A stretch of 64,000 bases of DNA from Dendrolimus kikuchii (GCA_019925095.2 CM034410.1:13232436-13296435); one strand, 5' to 3'. Positions 42,077 to 55,137 are shown, counted from the first letter of the stretch. A program made the numbers and translations. The notes: generated by a model not told the origin, from the letters alone.

Positions 42077-42149
42077 CTGGTAAGGATAAAGTTGTACGAG
42101 AGTTATCAAGCTAAATATTATAGTAAAAGGTAATTTATTTGATAAACAG

Positions 42150-42600
42150 ACGGTCGTTACGATTTTCTGTTGAGTATCATGAAGGTTTTGTGAGAGATTT
42201 GACTTAAATTTAGTACCAATGCCTCATATATTCACTATTGGAAATAAATGTCTAGAAAAATGCGCGATTGACAGTGACATATAGAGACGTCAGTCAACTC
42301 ACTTTTTGTCGTCTGTCAAAATTTATTATTATTATAAATTATTATCCTGTGTAGAATTTTCTCGAAGTTTTTATATATGTAATTTTGCTTTTTCATACCA
42401 AAATCTGGCATATTCAGTAATGAAATTAAATGTTCAGAAAAAAGTGGATGGTTTGACAGCTGTCAAAGTTTTAGATGAGATATATCAGTATAATCCTGTG
42501 TAGAACTATCTCGAACTTCTTATGAATGATTCTGCTTGAGTTTCTATATCGTACCAATATCTCGGGTATCTCTAGTAATGAAAATAGTCCATGAGTGACA
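42150..42600 (+). repeat. weak three-copy tandem repeat after btz stop
   Basis: The phrase order taccaa(t/a)...tattca(g/c)ta(at)g...aaat and atcctgtgtagaa(t/c)t with tctcgaa recurs about three times at 150-190 base spacing (near 42210, 42397 and 42553). Confidence 0.4.
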
Positions 42601-45600
42601 GTTACGTCAATTGAGTATCTTGGCTAATGTCAAAATTGTTTTTGAAAAACACTGTCGATCTGAATATATATTATATATTTATTTTTGAGAAACACCTTAC
42701 CATATAGAGTGATTGGTGTCACTTTAGTTCGTTTTTGACAGCTGACAGTTTTGATTTCAACTTTAATAAATCGATGAAACATTGATATTGTACATTTTAC
42801 AATTGTTTTACAGCGCATATCTGCTTGAAGTATAAATATTAAGACCACTGTTACCTAGGAACCCTGTTTTGTTCGTATTTCATTTATTCTAAGATAAAGC
42901 AAGACAGCGCTGAAAAATGTTCTTTACAATCTTCGTAAAATTCACCTCTGTAAAATAACTGACGAAAGATCGCAAAACCTTCACTCTAAAATACGACCGT
43001 CTGTACTGAGATTAACGAAATCATGTATTAGTGGAAAAAAAACTCTTTTTCGTAAAATTTTGGCTGTGTTAGGGTCTTAAATGTGCGGACTGTAAAATAT
43101 ATTACATGTCAATAAAATGTATTTCTCTCAAATATTATGATATTTAATTGGTTAATAATTTACTGGGTATGCCCAGTAGAACCGCTTTTGATATGATTAA
43201 ATTGCTGTAGGTAATTAAATGAATAAATATTCATTTTACACTAGTCTTCAAAAAAAAAAGCGAATAATTCCGACTTGTAACAAAAAAAGTCTTTCAAACC
43301 GTATCATAGTCATAAATGTGAAAAATAAAATCTATGTGTGTGCAGTTCACACGCAGTAGAAGTGAAACTTCAAAGAATATATTCACAGATAATTCTTCTC
43401 TAAGTTTTCTTAATATATATATAATTCCTTTAGCCGACATGCGTCAACATATTATGATTCAAAATAAACTTCTTAAGTATCACTTTCAGATTTCACTGTC
43501 TTAGTCTAAAAAATATTATTATCTGTTTTATTTCGGTCCAAATTGGACCTATGTTTAATCATCGTTCTTATTGACTCTAATCTATACAGTACAATGTAAA
43601 ACTCGTACCTCTTTGTACCCGTTTGTCTCTATTTAGTGTCGCTTTTTCGTTTCATCGAGTTTCAAATCACAACGATTCTAAAGAAGTTTAACTTCAAAAA
43701 ACTTAAAAATTATAAGAAAACTTAGATATATTTCGATTTTTATAGAAGTTATTTTCATAAGCCATTCGTTCTTGAATGAATGAAAAGTTAACTCATTCAC
43801 TCCAAAATAAACATTAATTTCGAATAAGAATCTATTTGAGATGTCTGTGTTTTACAGTCCACACAAAAAACTATACTAAAATACTGCGTATTGAAATCGG
43901 ATAAATCTTAAAAACCTGTACAGTTATAGATTATACTAAATTGCATCATAATTTAGAGAATTTTCATCTTTGTAACGAAATATGATATAAATATTGTTTA
44001 ATTTTAAAAGAAAGGTATTCTTAAATTTTGAAAATTGTGCTGCAATTTAAAAATTATGAAATATAAATTCTTCGTGTTAGTTTATCTGTTGACTGACTGT
44101 ATTTTTATATTTTTTAAATCATTAGTAATTTAGTTTCGAATATTTAATTTATACTGTCTTAGGTTTATTATGCGAATATTGTGGAGGTAGTTAGGTTGAG
44201 TTTAGTTGTTTTTATCATATAATTGAATTTAGACCAATTAATTGTGGGGTTCAATAACTTAAACAATTTTCTTAGTATAGTAATCAATATCACTTGGCTT
44301 CAATAACTCACCTTATCTTAATTGACAATCTTTATATTATTTTACTTGTTGATAGTCCACTCTATTTTTATTCTTGTAACTCTCAAAAAGTACTCTAAAT
44401 ATATTCTGTAAGAAATCCGGTTCGAAGGACCATCAACGGCCGTTCATAAAGTACATTGGCATGCATACAAGAGTATCGCTTAATATAATATAACAAATAG
44501 TGGGTTATTATGGATATTTATTAATTATTAAAAATATTGTTATTAAAAAAAATAATTGCAATATTTTTGTTTTTTATTCTTGTGACGTGACAGTTTATTT
44601 TTGGGGAGGGGGTGGTCGTAAAGTGTTGAATTAATGGTGTTGGGATCCAAGGCCTAATGCACTTCATGGACAGCCCCTTATATAAGGCATATGATCAATG
44701 CGTAAGTTTTTTTTATTGTTGAGTTGATCACAGCTAGAAGATAAATGTTGAATTCAGTCTTGATTCTCGAGTTACAATTTTAATTGAAAGTGGCGGTTAT
44801 AATTGTTTTCAATTGAGCCAACTTTATATACTCCCGGCGTGTTTAATGGTACCGATGTCACTGACTTTTACTCAATCTATTCGAAATACAATTATAAAAT
44901 AGGAAGTCAATTACGTTACTTTTAAATCAAAATAAAATTTAAATAATCTATATAATGTGACTATCATCAAAGTAAATTTTTCTTTTACTTATTTAGTGTA
45001 AAGATCTCAGTGCTTAATTTTAGTTATCTATGTCAAATCCTTTTTTCGAAATCATTAAGTTGTCATTCGTTGAAATTCGCACTAGTTTATGGTTTGAATG
45101 TCTATGGTAAATTGTTTGATGCCTAGAATACGTACAATATGAGCCATGAATGTTGGTCGCATTGGGGTCGGGTTTTTTATTATGTTATGAAGAAAGAGAA
45201 AGTAGACCTGTAACTTGCTGTGTGTGAGTGAGATAGCCGATGATGAAGTTAGTGTAGATATACCAGCGCCTCTTTATCCTGAGTTGTAAATAACTTGAAA
45301 TAATTCATACTTATAATACATATTCACACTGTTCATTTTTTTCGACACTTTCTTGCTTGCCCCCTTGGAATTTGTCATAATGTTGACGAAAAGAAATATA
45401 CTTTGCATTCCATTTGTGACCTAATTTTACACAATCAATATAATAAATACGTTTCATGGTAGACGACTGATCAAACAAATCGTTTTTAGTCGACCAAAGC
45501 TAACTTCGCGTCAATTCGACCAAAATTCATTCGTTCTGCATATATTATAGATTGTTTTTTTAAACTTTACCAATTTTAATGTTATCTTGAAATTAGCAGC

Positions 45601-45635
45601 AGATGGTGGCGCTATCACTGGTTTTGTGTGAATAA

Positions 45636-45990
45636 CCGTGTAGTGGATACACTTACCACGTTAATAGTTGTAGATAGTTTTGTATTCTTTACTTTGCTTA
45701 ATATACCAAGATCCTGGTTACCACTACGGGTTTCCAACTCAATTATTCGCTTATACATTTGTCTATTAGAAACTTTCATAATAAAAAATAATACTAGTAA
45801 TAAACGTAATTCTCTCATAAATAAAAGTAAATTAAATTAAATGCCTAGTTTTATTACGAAAGCTTCTAATAGAAGTGTATAACCGAATCGTTGAGTTGGA
45901 AACCCGAACGCGTGGTAACCAGGATCTTGGTATATTAAGCAAAGTAAAGTAACTATGAACGTGGTAAGTGTATCCACTACAACCGTATGT
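45636..45990. mobile_element. long hairpin MITE, ~150-base arms
   Basis: gtagtggatacacttaccac at the left is inverted at the right, with continuous pairing through ctttgcttaatataccaaga, tcctggttaccac and gggtttccaactcaa to gaaa(g)cttt(c)gtaata. The loop is about 45 bases. Confidence 0.82.
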
Positions 45991-46304
45991 CGCACAGTTA
46001 TAGTACTTGCAATTCACGAAGGCGACTGGGTTTCATTTGCGGTAGGCTCGTATCTGTTTGTGCGGGTATGATTCGACGACACATCGCGACTGATCGTTCC
46101 ATATATTATTGAGTATGTACTGTTTGCTACAATTCCATTAATTCTTCGAAAAGTAATTGTATAATATACTCCTGTATTTATTTTAAAAAAGAGCCTGAGA
46201 TGGATAAATATTGTTCGCGCCGTTTAATTTAAAATCCTGTCCTATGAAATTATTTCCACAACTACCCACTTTCCTAACCGCGTTATCCAATCACCTTTTC
46301 CCAG

Positions 46305-47010
46305 CCGCCATCTTCCGTTCCATACGACTATCCTTGTCGTACTCACCGCTGTACTAATACTGCTTGTCTTTACGAGTCGGTCTGCTGTCGACCCTCGTAC
46401 GACAATCCGTACATCTTATCCGCCACAACTTACCTAGAAGTGCAGTCATACCGCACCGCGTGTGTACAAATAATAATCGAAGACCGCAAGAAGAAGACGA
46501 GCCAGAAGATCTGCTGCAAGGCTCACGACTTGGTGATCAGCACGCATAGTTAGTGCAGTCCAGAGGCACGCAGATTAGTCACCCTTCTTATCCATACCAG
46601 CAATCCTACCACCGCCATTTGGATACGCGTTTGACAACACGTTGCGAAGTGGCGTACATAGAATAGAAAGTAGATTTAAATTTAAACTCATAATATGTAT
46701 GACTATAAAATCCGGTTCATCCGTGGAACTCATTTTGAATAAAAAAATTAATTTGAATATATGTCCAACCACGAGTAAATCCTGCTCGCCTTCATTATTT
46801 GTAAAAATTATAATTGTTGCTAAGAGTGGTCACGAAGTTTGGCTTGCATTGTATTGTAAAGTTTTAGGATGAACGCGCCCCTATATCGGAAGAAATGATT
46901 ATTCAGTGAAAACGTTCAATTGTACAAGGTGAATTTGAGTCTGTAGCTTTGTGTGCGTTCACCTCTATTGTCTATTGGGAAACAAATAAATGTATATAAA
47001 TTATAGTGTA
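46305..47010 (+). other. candidate terminal exon after btz with 82-codon open frame
   Basis: After the acceptor at 46304 the sequence becomes GC-richer than its surroundings. It is open for 82 codons in the frame that continues btz phase 0, ending at TAG 46551-46553. The frame contains eight cysteines (CRTHRC, CLYESVCC, CVQIII, KICCKAHD). A second frame (46364-46549) is also open, so the openness may reflect base composition. AATAAA at about 46985 could be the polyadenylation signal. It may be the spliced 3' UTR of btz, a readthrough extension, or the last exon of another gene. No start codon or signal peptide is visible. Confidence 0.45.
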
Positions 47011-48280
47011 TTTGGCAAGATTGTATATTATTATGTGAAATGCGTTTTTTATGTGATCAAAACTAGAGCTTTCCCTGCGGCTAAGCCGCGGTTCAAATCC
47101 TGCGAGGTACTTCTATTTCACTCACAGAACACTTCGGTTTTTATGTATGTACCTTCAGTGAAAAATTGATCTTGCGATGATTTCCTGACTTCATGAACAT
47201 ATGAGCGGATAACATTGTAATAGCGAACCGTTTACGATGACAGTATTTTTTGAATGCTGTAATCATTACTGATGGAAGACTTAGTTGAAATTCGTATCAC
47301 TACGACAATTTACGGTAATACAGCATGAAACCCAAACGCATATTTAGAGCGGCCGGACTTAAAAATCCGTTGCGTGTTTTAAGAGTTAGTTATAAATAGA
47401 CAGATGCGAAAAGCGACTTTGTTTTACGTATATTATGTAAAGATGAAGAAGATGGACCTCGTTCCTGCAATACGTGTATGATCAAAATGATTCAAAGCGT
47501 GGAAGAAGAATACTAAAGAATAACAATGGCCAAACTATAAACGCAACTCGTCACACTCTGCAATACCAGTTGGCGCCACCAGTGCTTTTAGATTGGTCCA
47601 AAAACAACGTCTTCTTTTTTTAAAGAAATATAAAAAAATCCTGCTCAAAACTCAGCTCGATATCTCAATTTTACACGACGCGCAATGAATTTTCATTTTC
47701 ACATATAAATTGCACGAGGAATTTTTTTCGTTATTATCCGCATAAAAGTTCTAAACAACTACTTTTTAGATTTCCTATGGACATATTGTTGTAGAAATTT
47801 AATTCTCTAAAAAAAGCTCTCATATGTTTTCCTCGTAATCCTTATAGAGAAAAAGTTGGCAATCTTTTTCAAGCAGAACAGTAACTGTCGAGATGATAGG
47901 CAATTTTTTTTTTCTTGGACTACCCTAATGTCTTATGGAAACTCTCAATTAAATATTTCATACAAACACTTTATTTAAATTATATTCAGTCCTAATTGAG
48001 TTTTATTTAGGTAGTTCCTTTTTCAATTGCACGAAATCAATGAGATTGTCGAAAACCTTGATTGCGAGCAAAAACCTCGGCGGAAAGTTCCCTCCAAATA
48101 ATTGTCGTACAAGTAATAAACTTTCTAGAGAACCCCAAGAAAATGGGCGTGAACGTCCCGTTGTGAAAATAAGGCGTCGGCACCAGATGAAACACAGTTC
48201 CTCGAAACACTCCCCGTTGTACAGACTGTAGAAAATGCAGAGAGAAGTAATCTCTGAGAAATGATGATTTAACTAATCTC

Positions 48281-48425
48281 TTTTCTTTCATAGACATAGA
48301 CAACACTTTATTGTTCACCAAAACAAAAATGCACAACAAGACAATAGTTACTTGGTACAACAACAGGCGGCCTTATCGCTAAAAGCGATCTCTTCCAGGC
48401 AACCTGACTCAAAGGAAATTCTTAA
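48281..48425 (-). mobile_element. LINE 3' end, gcgataaggccgcc module
   Basis: It contains aacactttattgttcacc and ggcggccttatcgctaaaag-cgatctcttccaggcaacc. It is the same as 4092-4210 and 50085-50215. Confidence 0.7.
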
Positions 48426-48639
48426 ATTGTTACATTCGAGAGCGGGATGCGTGCGAAGTAAAAGCCGGTTATTAGCACACTGAAGTGAGACGTTTATTAC
48501 ACAACATAAATTATCTGTAACTATTATGCAACAAAGAAAAAGGAAAAAATAAAAATGACAATGACAATCCTAAATTCACCGTCTCCCAATTATTTGAGAT
48601 CGCACAATATCTCTATTCCTTCCATACTCCTCTGTCCTC

Positions 48640-48880
48640 TGTCACACCACAAATCATCATGTCATCCTTCACGTAATTCATCCATCTTTTTTTTGGTCTA
48701 CCTTTGCCTTTGTGACCTTGTCAATCTTGCAGTTTAATATTATTTTTGTCACGTGACTTTCACACCTCCTCATTACATGTTCAGTCACGGGTGCAACTTT
48801 CAAAGATCCCCTTACCTTTCTCACCTTATCCATTCTTGTGACACCACACATCCGTCCTAACTTTCTCATCTCAGCTGAGT
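48640..48880 (-). mobile_element. LINE C-terminal coding fragment
   Basis: The minus frame at 48869 reads MRKLGRMCGVTRMDKVRKVR, GSLKVAPVTEHVMRRCESHV, then TKIILNCKIDKV. This is typical of the post-RT region of lepidopteran LINE proteins. A shifted frame continues with TKKRWMNYVKDDM-type text. Confidence 0.65.
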
Positions 48881-50447
48881 GGTGACGTTTTTGGACTATT
48901 ACTTTATCGGACCAACAATTGAACCCATTTAAAATGATCGTTTAAGAAATATGATTTAAATAATAAAATATAGGTATAAACTCTGGTAGTTATAACTTGG
49001 CCATAAAGACTAGAAAATGAACTGATTTTTTTTACCTTCTGGCAATATTCTATCTTATGTCAGTGAACTACAAACAAAGTAGAAATTATCCACGTTATTT
49101 TACTTTTAACATTGATCCGCATCTAAATAGTTAATTATATAACAATACTAATTGTAAGTTTCACATGACCGGTGATTTTTAAAGCGTACCAAGGTTGTCT
49201 AGGAAAATTTATGGCAAATAAAAATTCGTTATAATTAGACTATATTTGCCAAAGAAAACCCTGACATGACAGGTTTGTAATGGCATTTAGCTTCTTTTAT
49301 TAAAATAATTGTGCTGGGAATCGGTAGTGTTATAAAGCACTGGGTTATTAAATTAATAGCCATTATTATTAAAGTAAACATCACAGGTTATGTTGGCAAA
49401 GTGTATATATCGTCAATAAAACAACTTGATAGCTGTACTATGTCCGACGTAATACTAAAAGAGACTAGCAAGTACCAAAATTAGTCTTGTTTTAATTTTG
49501 GAGTTGCTAGTGTTGTGACAAATGTGCGAAAGCGACGCCCAGATTATTTTCTACTCTTTTTGGCCGACCTGTATTTTGTTATATCAAAATGTAGACTTGT
49601 AGTGCTTTCTGGAAATATTGGATTCCGAGCTTATAATTATTTTTTATTAGGCATTTGACGTTCCGAATATACTTCTTCCACGTCTCGAGTTTAGCAATAG
49701 ATGTCTGCGCCATACCTCATTTTGTAACCACAAGAGTATTGCGCAGCCATCTATTGCTAAGTGCAGCCATAACTTTTGGCGCGACTATAACTTTAATGTT
49801 GTTGTTTTGTGAGCTAGTACTTTATATGAAATAAGTCAAATGTTGCGTTCAATTATATCGAGTATTGGATTGAATGAAATCCTTATTGTTTGTTTGTTGG
49901 TAATTACGAATTTCGAATAACTTATAAATTATCGGGCCGACAACTAGCCTGAACCATATTCAACTGACATCGAGTAAGTTTTATATGAAACCGTTCACAA
50001 TACACCGAGCGGTTTACAGTCTGTTGAATGATATACGCAAGGCTTGGATTTTAATAAACTCTTTCGTTCGGGGTGTAAACCGTCAAGAGAGATAGAGAGA
50101 TAACGCTTTATTGCACACCAAAATATACAATTATATTATTTACAATATTTTCTAGGCAATACTATAGGCGGCCTTATTGCACAAAGCGATCTCTTCCAGG
50201 CAACCTAAAAAAATGAATCAAGCGATGTAGGTGGTGCAGGAAACGGGAAATAGATACATAAATACTCGGAAACTAATTTAAGAAATAAATATACAAATAC
50301 ATACATATATACATACTCATATATATACACTAATTACGAATATAGATGATATGAATATGTGTAATCTAAACTAGATGGCGTTGTAGTCTATATTCATGCT
50401 TAATAAAGTCTGCGCCACCAAAGTCATCCTACAGTAGCGGCGCTGCA

Positions 50448-50624
50448 ATAAGGTGATGTCAGGAGCCTTAATAACAGACGAGCGTGCGTGACAAGAGTTA
50501 TGAATGTGAAAGAAGCAAGTGAGGTGTGTAAGAATAAGCCTAAATGGCGCTCTGTTGTTCGTGCCTACCCCGCAAGGGAACTGGCGTGAAGCTATGTATG
50601 TATGTATGTATGTATATATATACA
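50448..50624 (+). mobile_element. truncated LINE 3' end, (TATG)n tail
   Basis: aaggtgatgtcaggagcctt to ggcgtgaagctatgtatgta. It has inserted right at the end of the repeat 50341-50446 (gcggcgctgcaat). Confidence 0.85.
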
Positions 50625-51198
50625 CATATACAATAATATATATCAAAATACATAAGTTATTTTAATAAATGAGAGAGAGAGAGAGAGAATTTTATAAAAA
50701 AGAGAGTGCTATTAACCGGTTTATTCTGCGACAAGAGGAAGAAAGAAGGAAAAATATTTATTTAGAACTACAATAAAAACTATTTAAATAAAAACAATAA
50801 GTATATGTAGTCCTAAATTGGTCTTAGCTCAGCAAAATTGGCGGTTAAGATAACCAGCGCTGATCTTCCGCTAGGGCCATTAGTGACATACACGAACACA
50901 GGCAATTGAGAAAAAGATATGAAGTGAACATGCAACTATTAAAATAGACTTAGAAAAAAAATACCATAATAACATTAACTAAATATTAAAAGACTAAATA
51001 CATATTAGTTATATAAATTGCGACACATCAAATGTCATTATTTCGCCGCCTGTGAGCCCCTGGCCAGTCCGTATTTGTTTTTGAATTCCCGGCCACATAT
51101 CGCACAATGTAGTTCACCAGCGGCGTTGTATGTATATGTATGTAGCTATAGGGGGGCTTGGGCCGCTCTTATATGCACATATTACTTATATAAACATA

Positions 51199-51412
51199 CT
51201 AGCGGCCCGACGCGGTTTCACCCACGCTCTGTCCCGCTCCCGTGGTACATAGCGTTATGTTATATAGCCTATGACACCCCCTGTTAACGTAGCATTCGAA
51301 CAGTAAAAGAATTTTTAAAATCGGTTTAGTAGATCCAGAGAATACGCCCTACAACGTCACAAACTCACAATCTTTATCTCTTTATGATATTATAGTAATT
51401 GTATAGATTACT
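51199..51412 (-). mobile_element. Helitron-like repeat
   Basis: It starts CTAGcggcccgacgcggtttc after an A and runs through agcctatgaca to cacaatctttatctctttat. Parts recur near 41620 and 62150-62240. Confidence 0.58.
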
Positions 51413-51428
51413 TATATAAATTATATGC

Positions 51429-51690
51429 ACGATGAAAGAATGACTAAACAGACATACAATGCAAAAGTGGAGGGATGCAGAAGTCGTGAAGGCCACGACA
51501 CGCCTTCCATGATCAAATTGATCGTGTACTAGCAGAAGGCGATGTCAGGAGCCCTAGGAACAGACGAGCGTGCATGACAAGAGCTATGAATGTCAAAGAA
51601 GCAAGTGAGGCGTGTAAGAATAAGCCTGAATGGCGCTCTGTTGTTCGTGCCTACCCCGCAAGGGAACTGGCGTGCAGTTATGCATGTATG
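51429..51690 (+). mobile_element. truncated LINE 3' end, (TATG)n tail
   Basis: acgatgaaagaatgactaaa to ggcgtgcagttatgcatgta. A one-base deletion (gtcgtgaaggccacg) breaks the frame relative to 27338-27882. Confidence 0.85.
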
Positions 51691-52241
51691 TGTACTTATA
51701 TAAATTGATGTATCATTCTATCGCTCTCAACATGTGTTTGTGTGCGGACTGAGACCTTGCTGTAAGTACCATATGGGTGCAATTTGAAGGTGTGTGGCAA
51801 AAACCGTTCGAAACCGATTTATTCAACATAACCTATTTAACGAAATTTGGTTCCCAAAAATGCTTTAAGTGAGCTTAAAGTGAGAACAAAATCGAAAAGT
51901 TCCTATATACTTGGACTGTAACCGATTTTACTTGACCGGTATCAGTATCGGTTGACCCTTTTCCAAGCCTTGCATATACGAGCAAGGCTCGATGTCGGCC
52001 CGATATATGGTAAATGTAAGTTATAATTTTACGATATTAATTCCGAAACGACCTGTCTGCGATTTTGATCTGGTCTGTGTGTAGCTGTTCGATCTTAGTC
52101 CTGTAAAATGTATATTATACATATTACAAACTTATCTTGCTTGGCTTAAAATATACAATGTGTTCGTCGTTTATTTTTATAATTGATTGCCGTTCAACAT
52201 GCACACTCAGAGTCTATTAATGTGCCGTTAGTGTTTAAGTA

Positions 52242-52967
52242 CAGTGTATTCCGGATATAACGACGGTGTAGGGACCAGTATAGTTCCGTCGCTATACCCG
52301 GAAGTCGTTATATACAATGTTGGAAAGAAAACAATATTCATTGCTAGACAATACTTTCAGCCGCAAAATGCCCATTCACACATATCATCTAATGTCTAGT
52401 TAATAATACTGATTTTTAGCTTTAACTTTACCTACCTGAACATTTATAAAAAAATATATATTATGCTGACCAATTGTGGATGTAAACAGAAGATATGAAA
52501 ACTTTATAACACAATGAATGAGCCTTTATGTGTTTCTATATTGACTCGGTCCTTGTGTGAAGACTCGGTCGCAATTTTCCAGGAACTTGTTACATCCGAG
52601 TCATAAAAAAATCTCCAATTCGGCGTTATATCCGAAGTCGCTATATCTTCAATCCGTGCAGGAACGAACGTAAGAGGCGACAAAACAACCCACAACCAGG
52701 TGGTAGGGTATTTCAGTTGTGTTCCGGCATTAGAGGCCAGGTTCCAGTCTCGCTTTAGAGAGCGGCAGCGCGTTGGCAATGCCTTCGGTGTTGCAAATGT
52801 CCATAGGCGACGGCAACCGCTTCGCATCAGATAGGCCGTCTGCCTGTCTGCTGAACTCGTGCAATAAAAATAAAAAATACAAATTATATTCTTTTAAAAG
52901 TATCTAAGTTCAAGGGACTGCAGTGTTACGTCGTTACAACCGCGGTCGTTATAAATGAAAGCCACTG
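52242..52967. mobile_element. TA-flanked CAGTG-ended MITE carrying a family A copy
   Basis: It starts CAGTG and ends CACTG, with TA on both sides (52240-52241 and 52968-52969). The interior has repeated gtcg(t/c)tatac/ccggatataacgac phrases. A shortened family A copy (52652-52868) sits inside. The ends fit Tc1/pogo-type MITEs. Confidence 0.75.
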
Positions 52968-53759
52968 TAATGTTAATTTCTCATTTTCATGTCACTACTA
53001 GCGTTTAAATTTCGGGTTAGCAACACACGACTACGCTGTAAATATATTTCATACTGGTTAATTCTCGTCCATTTTTTTATCAGACTAGCGCTAGGGTATA
53101 TAGGAGTATTACAAACGGCAATAATGACTTAAATTGCTCTATTCTAGATATCACAATAATCATGAAAAAGCATAAGTATTAATCAATACTTTTTTCACAG
53201 GACTCGTATGTTGTTTATATTTATTCAATTTTATTTAATACTCGAAACGTTGTTTCTAATTAGGTTCAGTATAAGTTGGACAAAATAGTTATCAAGTTAG
53301 CAACTTTAGACATTATTAGATAATTAACGTTTGTAAGAAATATATAATGTTGATCAAAATAAAAAAGTTTCAATGACAGAAACTTCAAATGGAAAATAGA
53401 TGATATGAATATGTGTAATCTAAACTAGATGGCGTTGAAGTCGATATTCATGTTTAATAAAAGTCTGCGCCACCAAAGTCATCCTACAGTAGCGGCGCTG
53501 CAATCGCTGTATTTAATCCTGCCAGAGTAATTATTTGCTAATCTGTATAACTATAAAGGTAATTACTGGATAATAAATACAAAATATTCCATAATTAAAA
53601 CTATTTTTTTTAGCTACTTTACAAACAAAATTGTATCAATCTAGCGGAGGCGTCACTTTTAGTTACTTTATTTTCCGTGGGACTTTTTTTGTGGCGCAGA
53701 CTTTAGTTTATTACTTCCTCGATACGTCATAGACTATATTAGGGAAGCGGACAGTCATG

Positions 53760-53943
53760 TCAACTGAGATACTTTTTATCATGTATACAGACAAATAAAA
53801 TTGAAAAGTAAAGTCGAAATAAAAATTCGAAAAAATCAGGGATGATAACTCGCTGATGTTATAAGGAGTAACTTGGCTACTTTTTTGTTTTTAGGGTTCC
53901 GCGAAAGAAAACTGCACGCGGACGAAGTCATGGGCACAGCTAG
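53760..53943 (+). mobile_element. Helitron 3' end
   Basis: It ends gcgga(c)gaagtcatgggcac-agCTAG before a T. It includes gatgttataaggagtaac as in 29269-29480. The 5' end is unclear. Confidence 0.6.
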
Positions 53944-54887
53944 TCCTATATAACATCGCAGCCTTGTAGATTATGTACGAGCGTACCTACTTATGTCGTC
54001 ATAATTAAGTAAAAGGAGTCAAACAGCACATTAATTTTGTTTGAAAAGTAATTAAAATTATGTACATCATGTTATTTCGAAAATTATATGATACATGTTA
54101 TTTTAATGCTTGTCCTTTTATAATTATGTGGAAATATTAGAATATATTCTATACCATAGTCCGCGTCCCTGTTGTACAGTTTGCAGCACAAGAATTGATT
54201 TCACCCATATCTTAAGTATTGTAATCGTTGTTTTATTGCTTGTAATGGCATGGGAGAAGAACACTATAAATGACAACCACCCAGTAAAAAATTCACTTCA
54301 AAAGTTAGTAAATCATCACCAGATGGCGCCATAAGTCATTTCTCTATAGTTTTTTGACGTTCTATTATTTGTAATATATTTCGACCAAATCGGTCAGTAA
54401 ATGAAGAGACTAAGAATTTCAAATAACTGATTTCTTGTAGGAAAATGTTGTCAAATTTTTTTTTTACTGTGTCATTGTCATTAGAATATGTATTTCTCCA
54501 TTACCATATAGTGACAAAAATTGTAAAATATAAATAAATATAATACTTGATATTTTTGAACAACTTATGCTGGCTCTGCCTCGATAAATTCCTAATAAAA
54601 TATTTTTTTAAATTATTGTTATAGAGAAAATATTATCTATCTACACACAATTAATGACAACTATGACAGGCAATAAATAAGATGTTTGAGTTTATACTGA
54701 TATTTAAAAAAAGAATGTAAAAAAATATGATATGCTTTTGTAAACTAAGCTGGTTATTTATTAAAATAAGTAAGTCTTCTATTTATGTGTTTTATTTTTA
54801 ACTCTTACCATACGGCCATTATACAAATGTTACACTTCGTAAACGCGAAAAATTTTTAGTCTGATGACTACCCTATTCACTACGTTC

Positions 54888-55137
54888 CACAAGAGACATG
54901 CAACTACCACGTTCCTGACCGCGATTCTACCTGTTCCACTTGCTTGCCGACGTCAAAATCGTTAACTCAAGTTGAGCGGTCATTCGATCAATCTCTTGAC
55001 ATAGATCGTTGTGAGCGCTGCGTGAGCGAAAATCATGCATTAGTTACGTTTTCGCCACAACCGTAACGACCGCGGTCGCTTTGTGGAACGGCAGACGGAG
55101 CATTTTGGTCGTTGTAAGATACTAAAGGAACGCGCCC
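54888..55137. mobile_element. GTTCC-ended MITE
   Basis: It starts tacgttccacaagagacatg and ends gatactaaaggaacgcgccc. It shares cgaccgcggtcg with 32525-32755. Confidence 0.6.

Larger units (their letters stand above)
42080..46304 (+). other. btz: candidate intron after the btz stop, or unspliced 3' UTR
   Basis: A donor gtaagg sits at 42080, and an acceptor with a pyrimidine tract (tcaccttttcccag) ends at 46304. If spliced, the junction is three bases after the stop. If not, AATAAA-type signals at about 42241, 43111 and 43324 could end the mRNA. The interval holds a weak three-copy tandem repeat (42150-42600), a fragment of the gaagtgaaacttc MITE family near 43351 and a long hairpin (45636-45990). 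The rest is AT-rich and I recognise nothing else in it. Confidence 0.5.
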
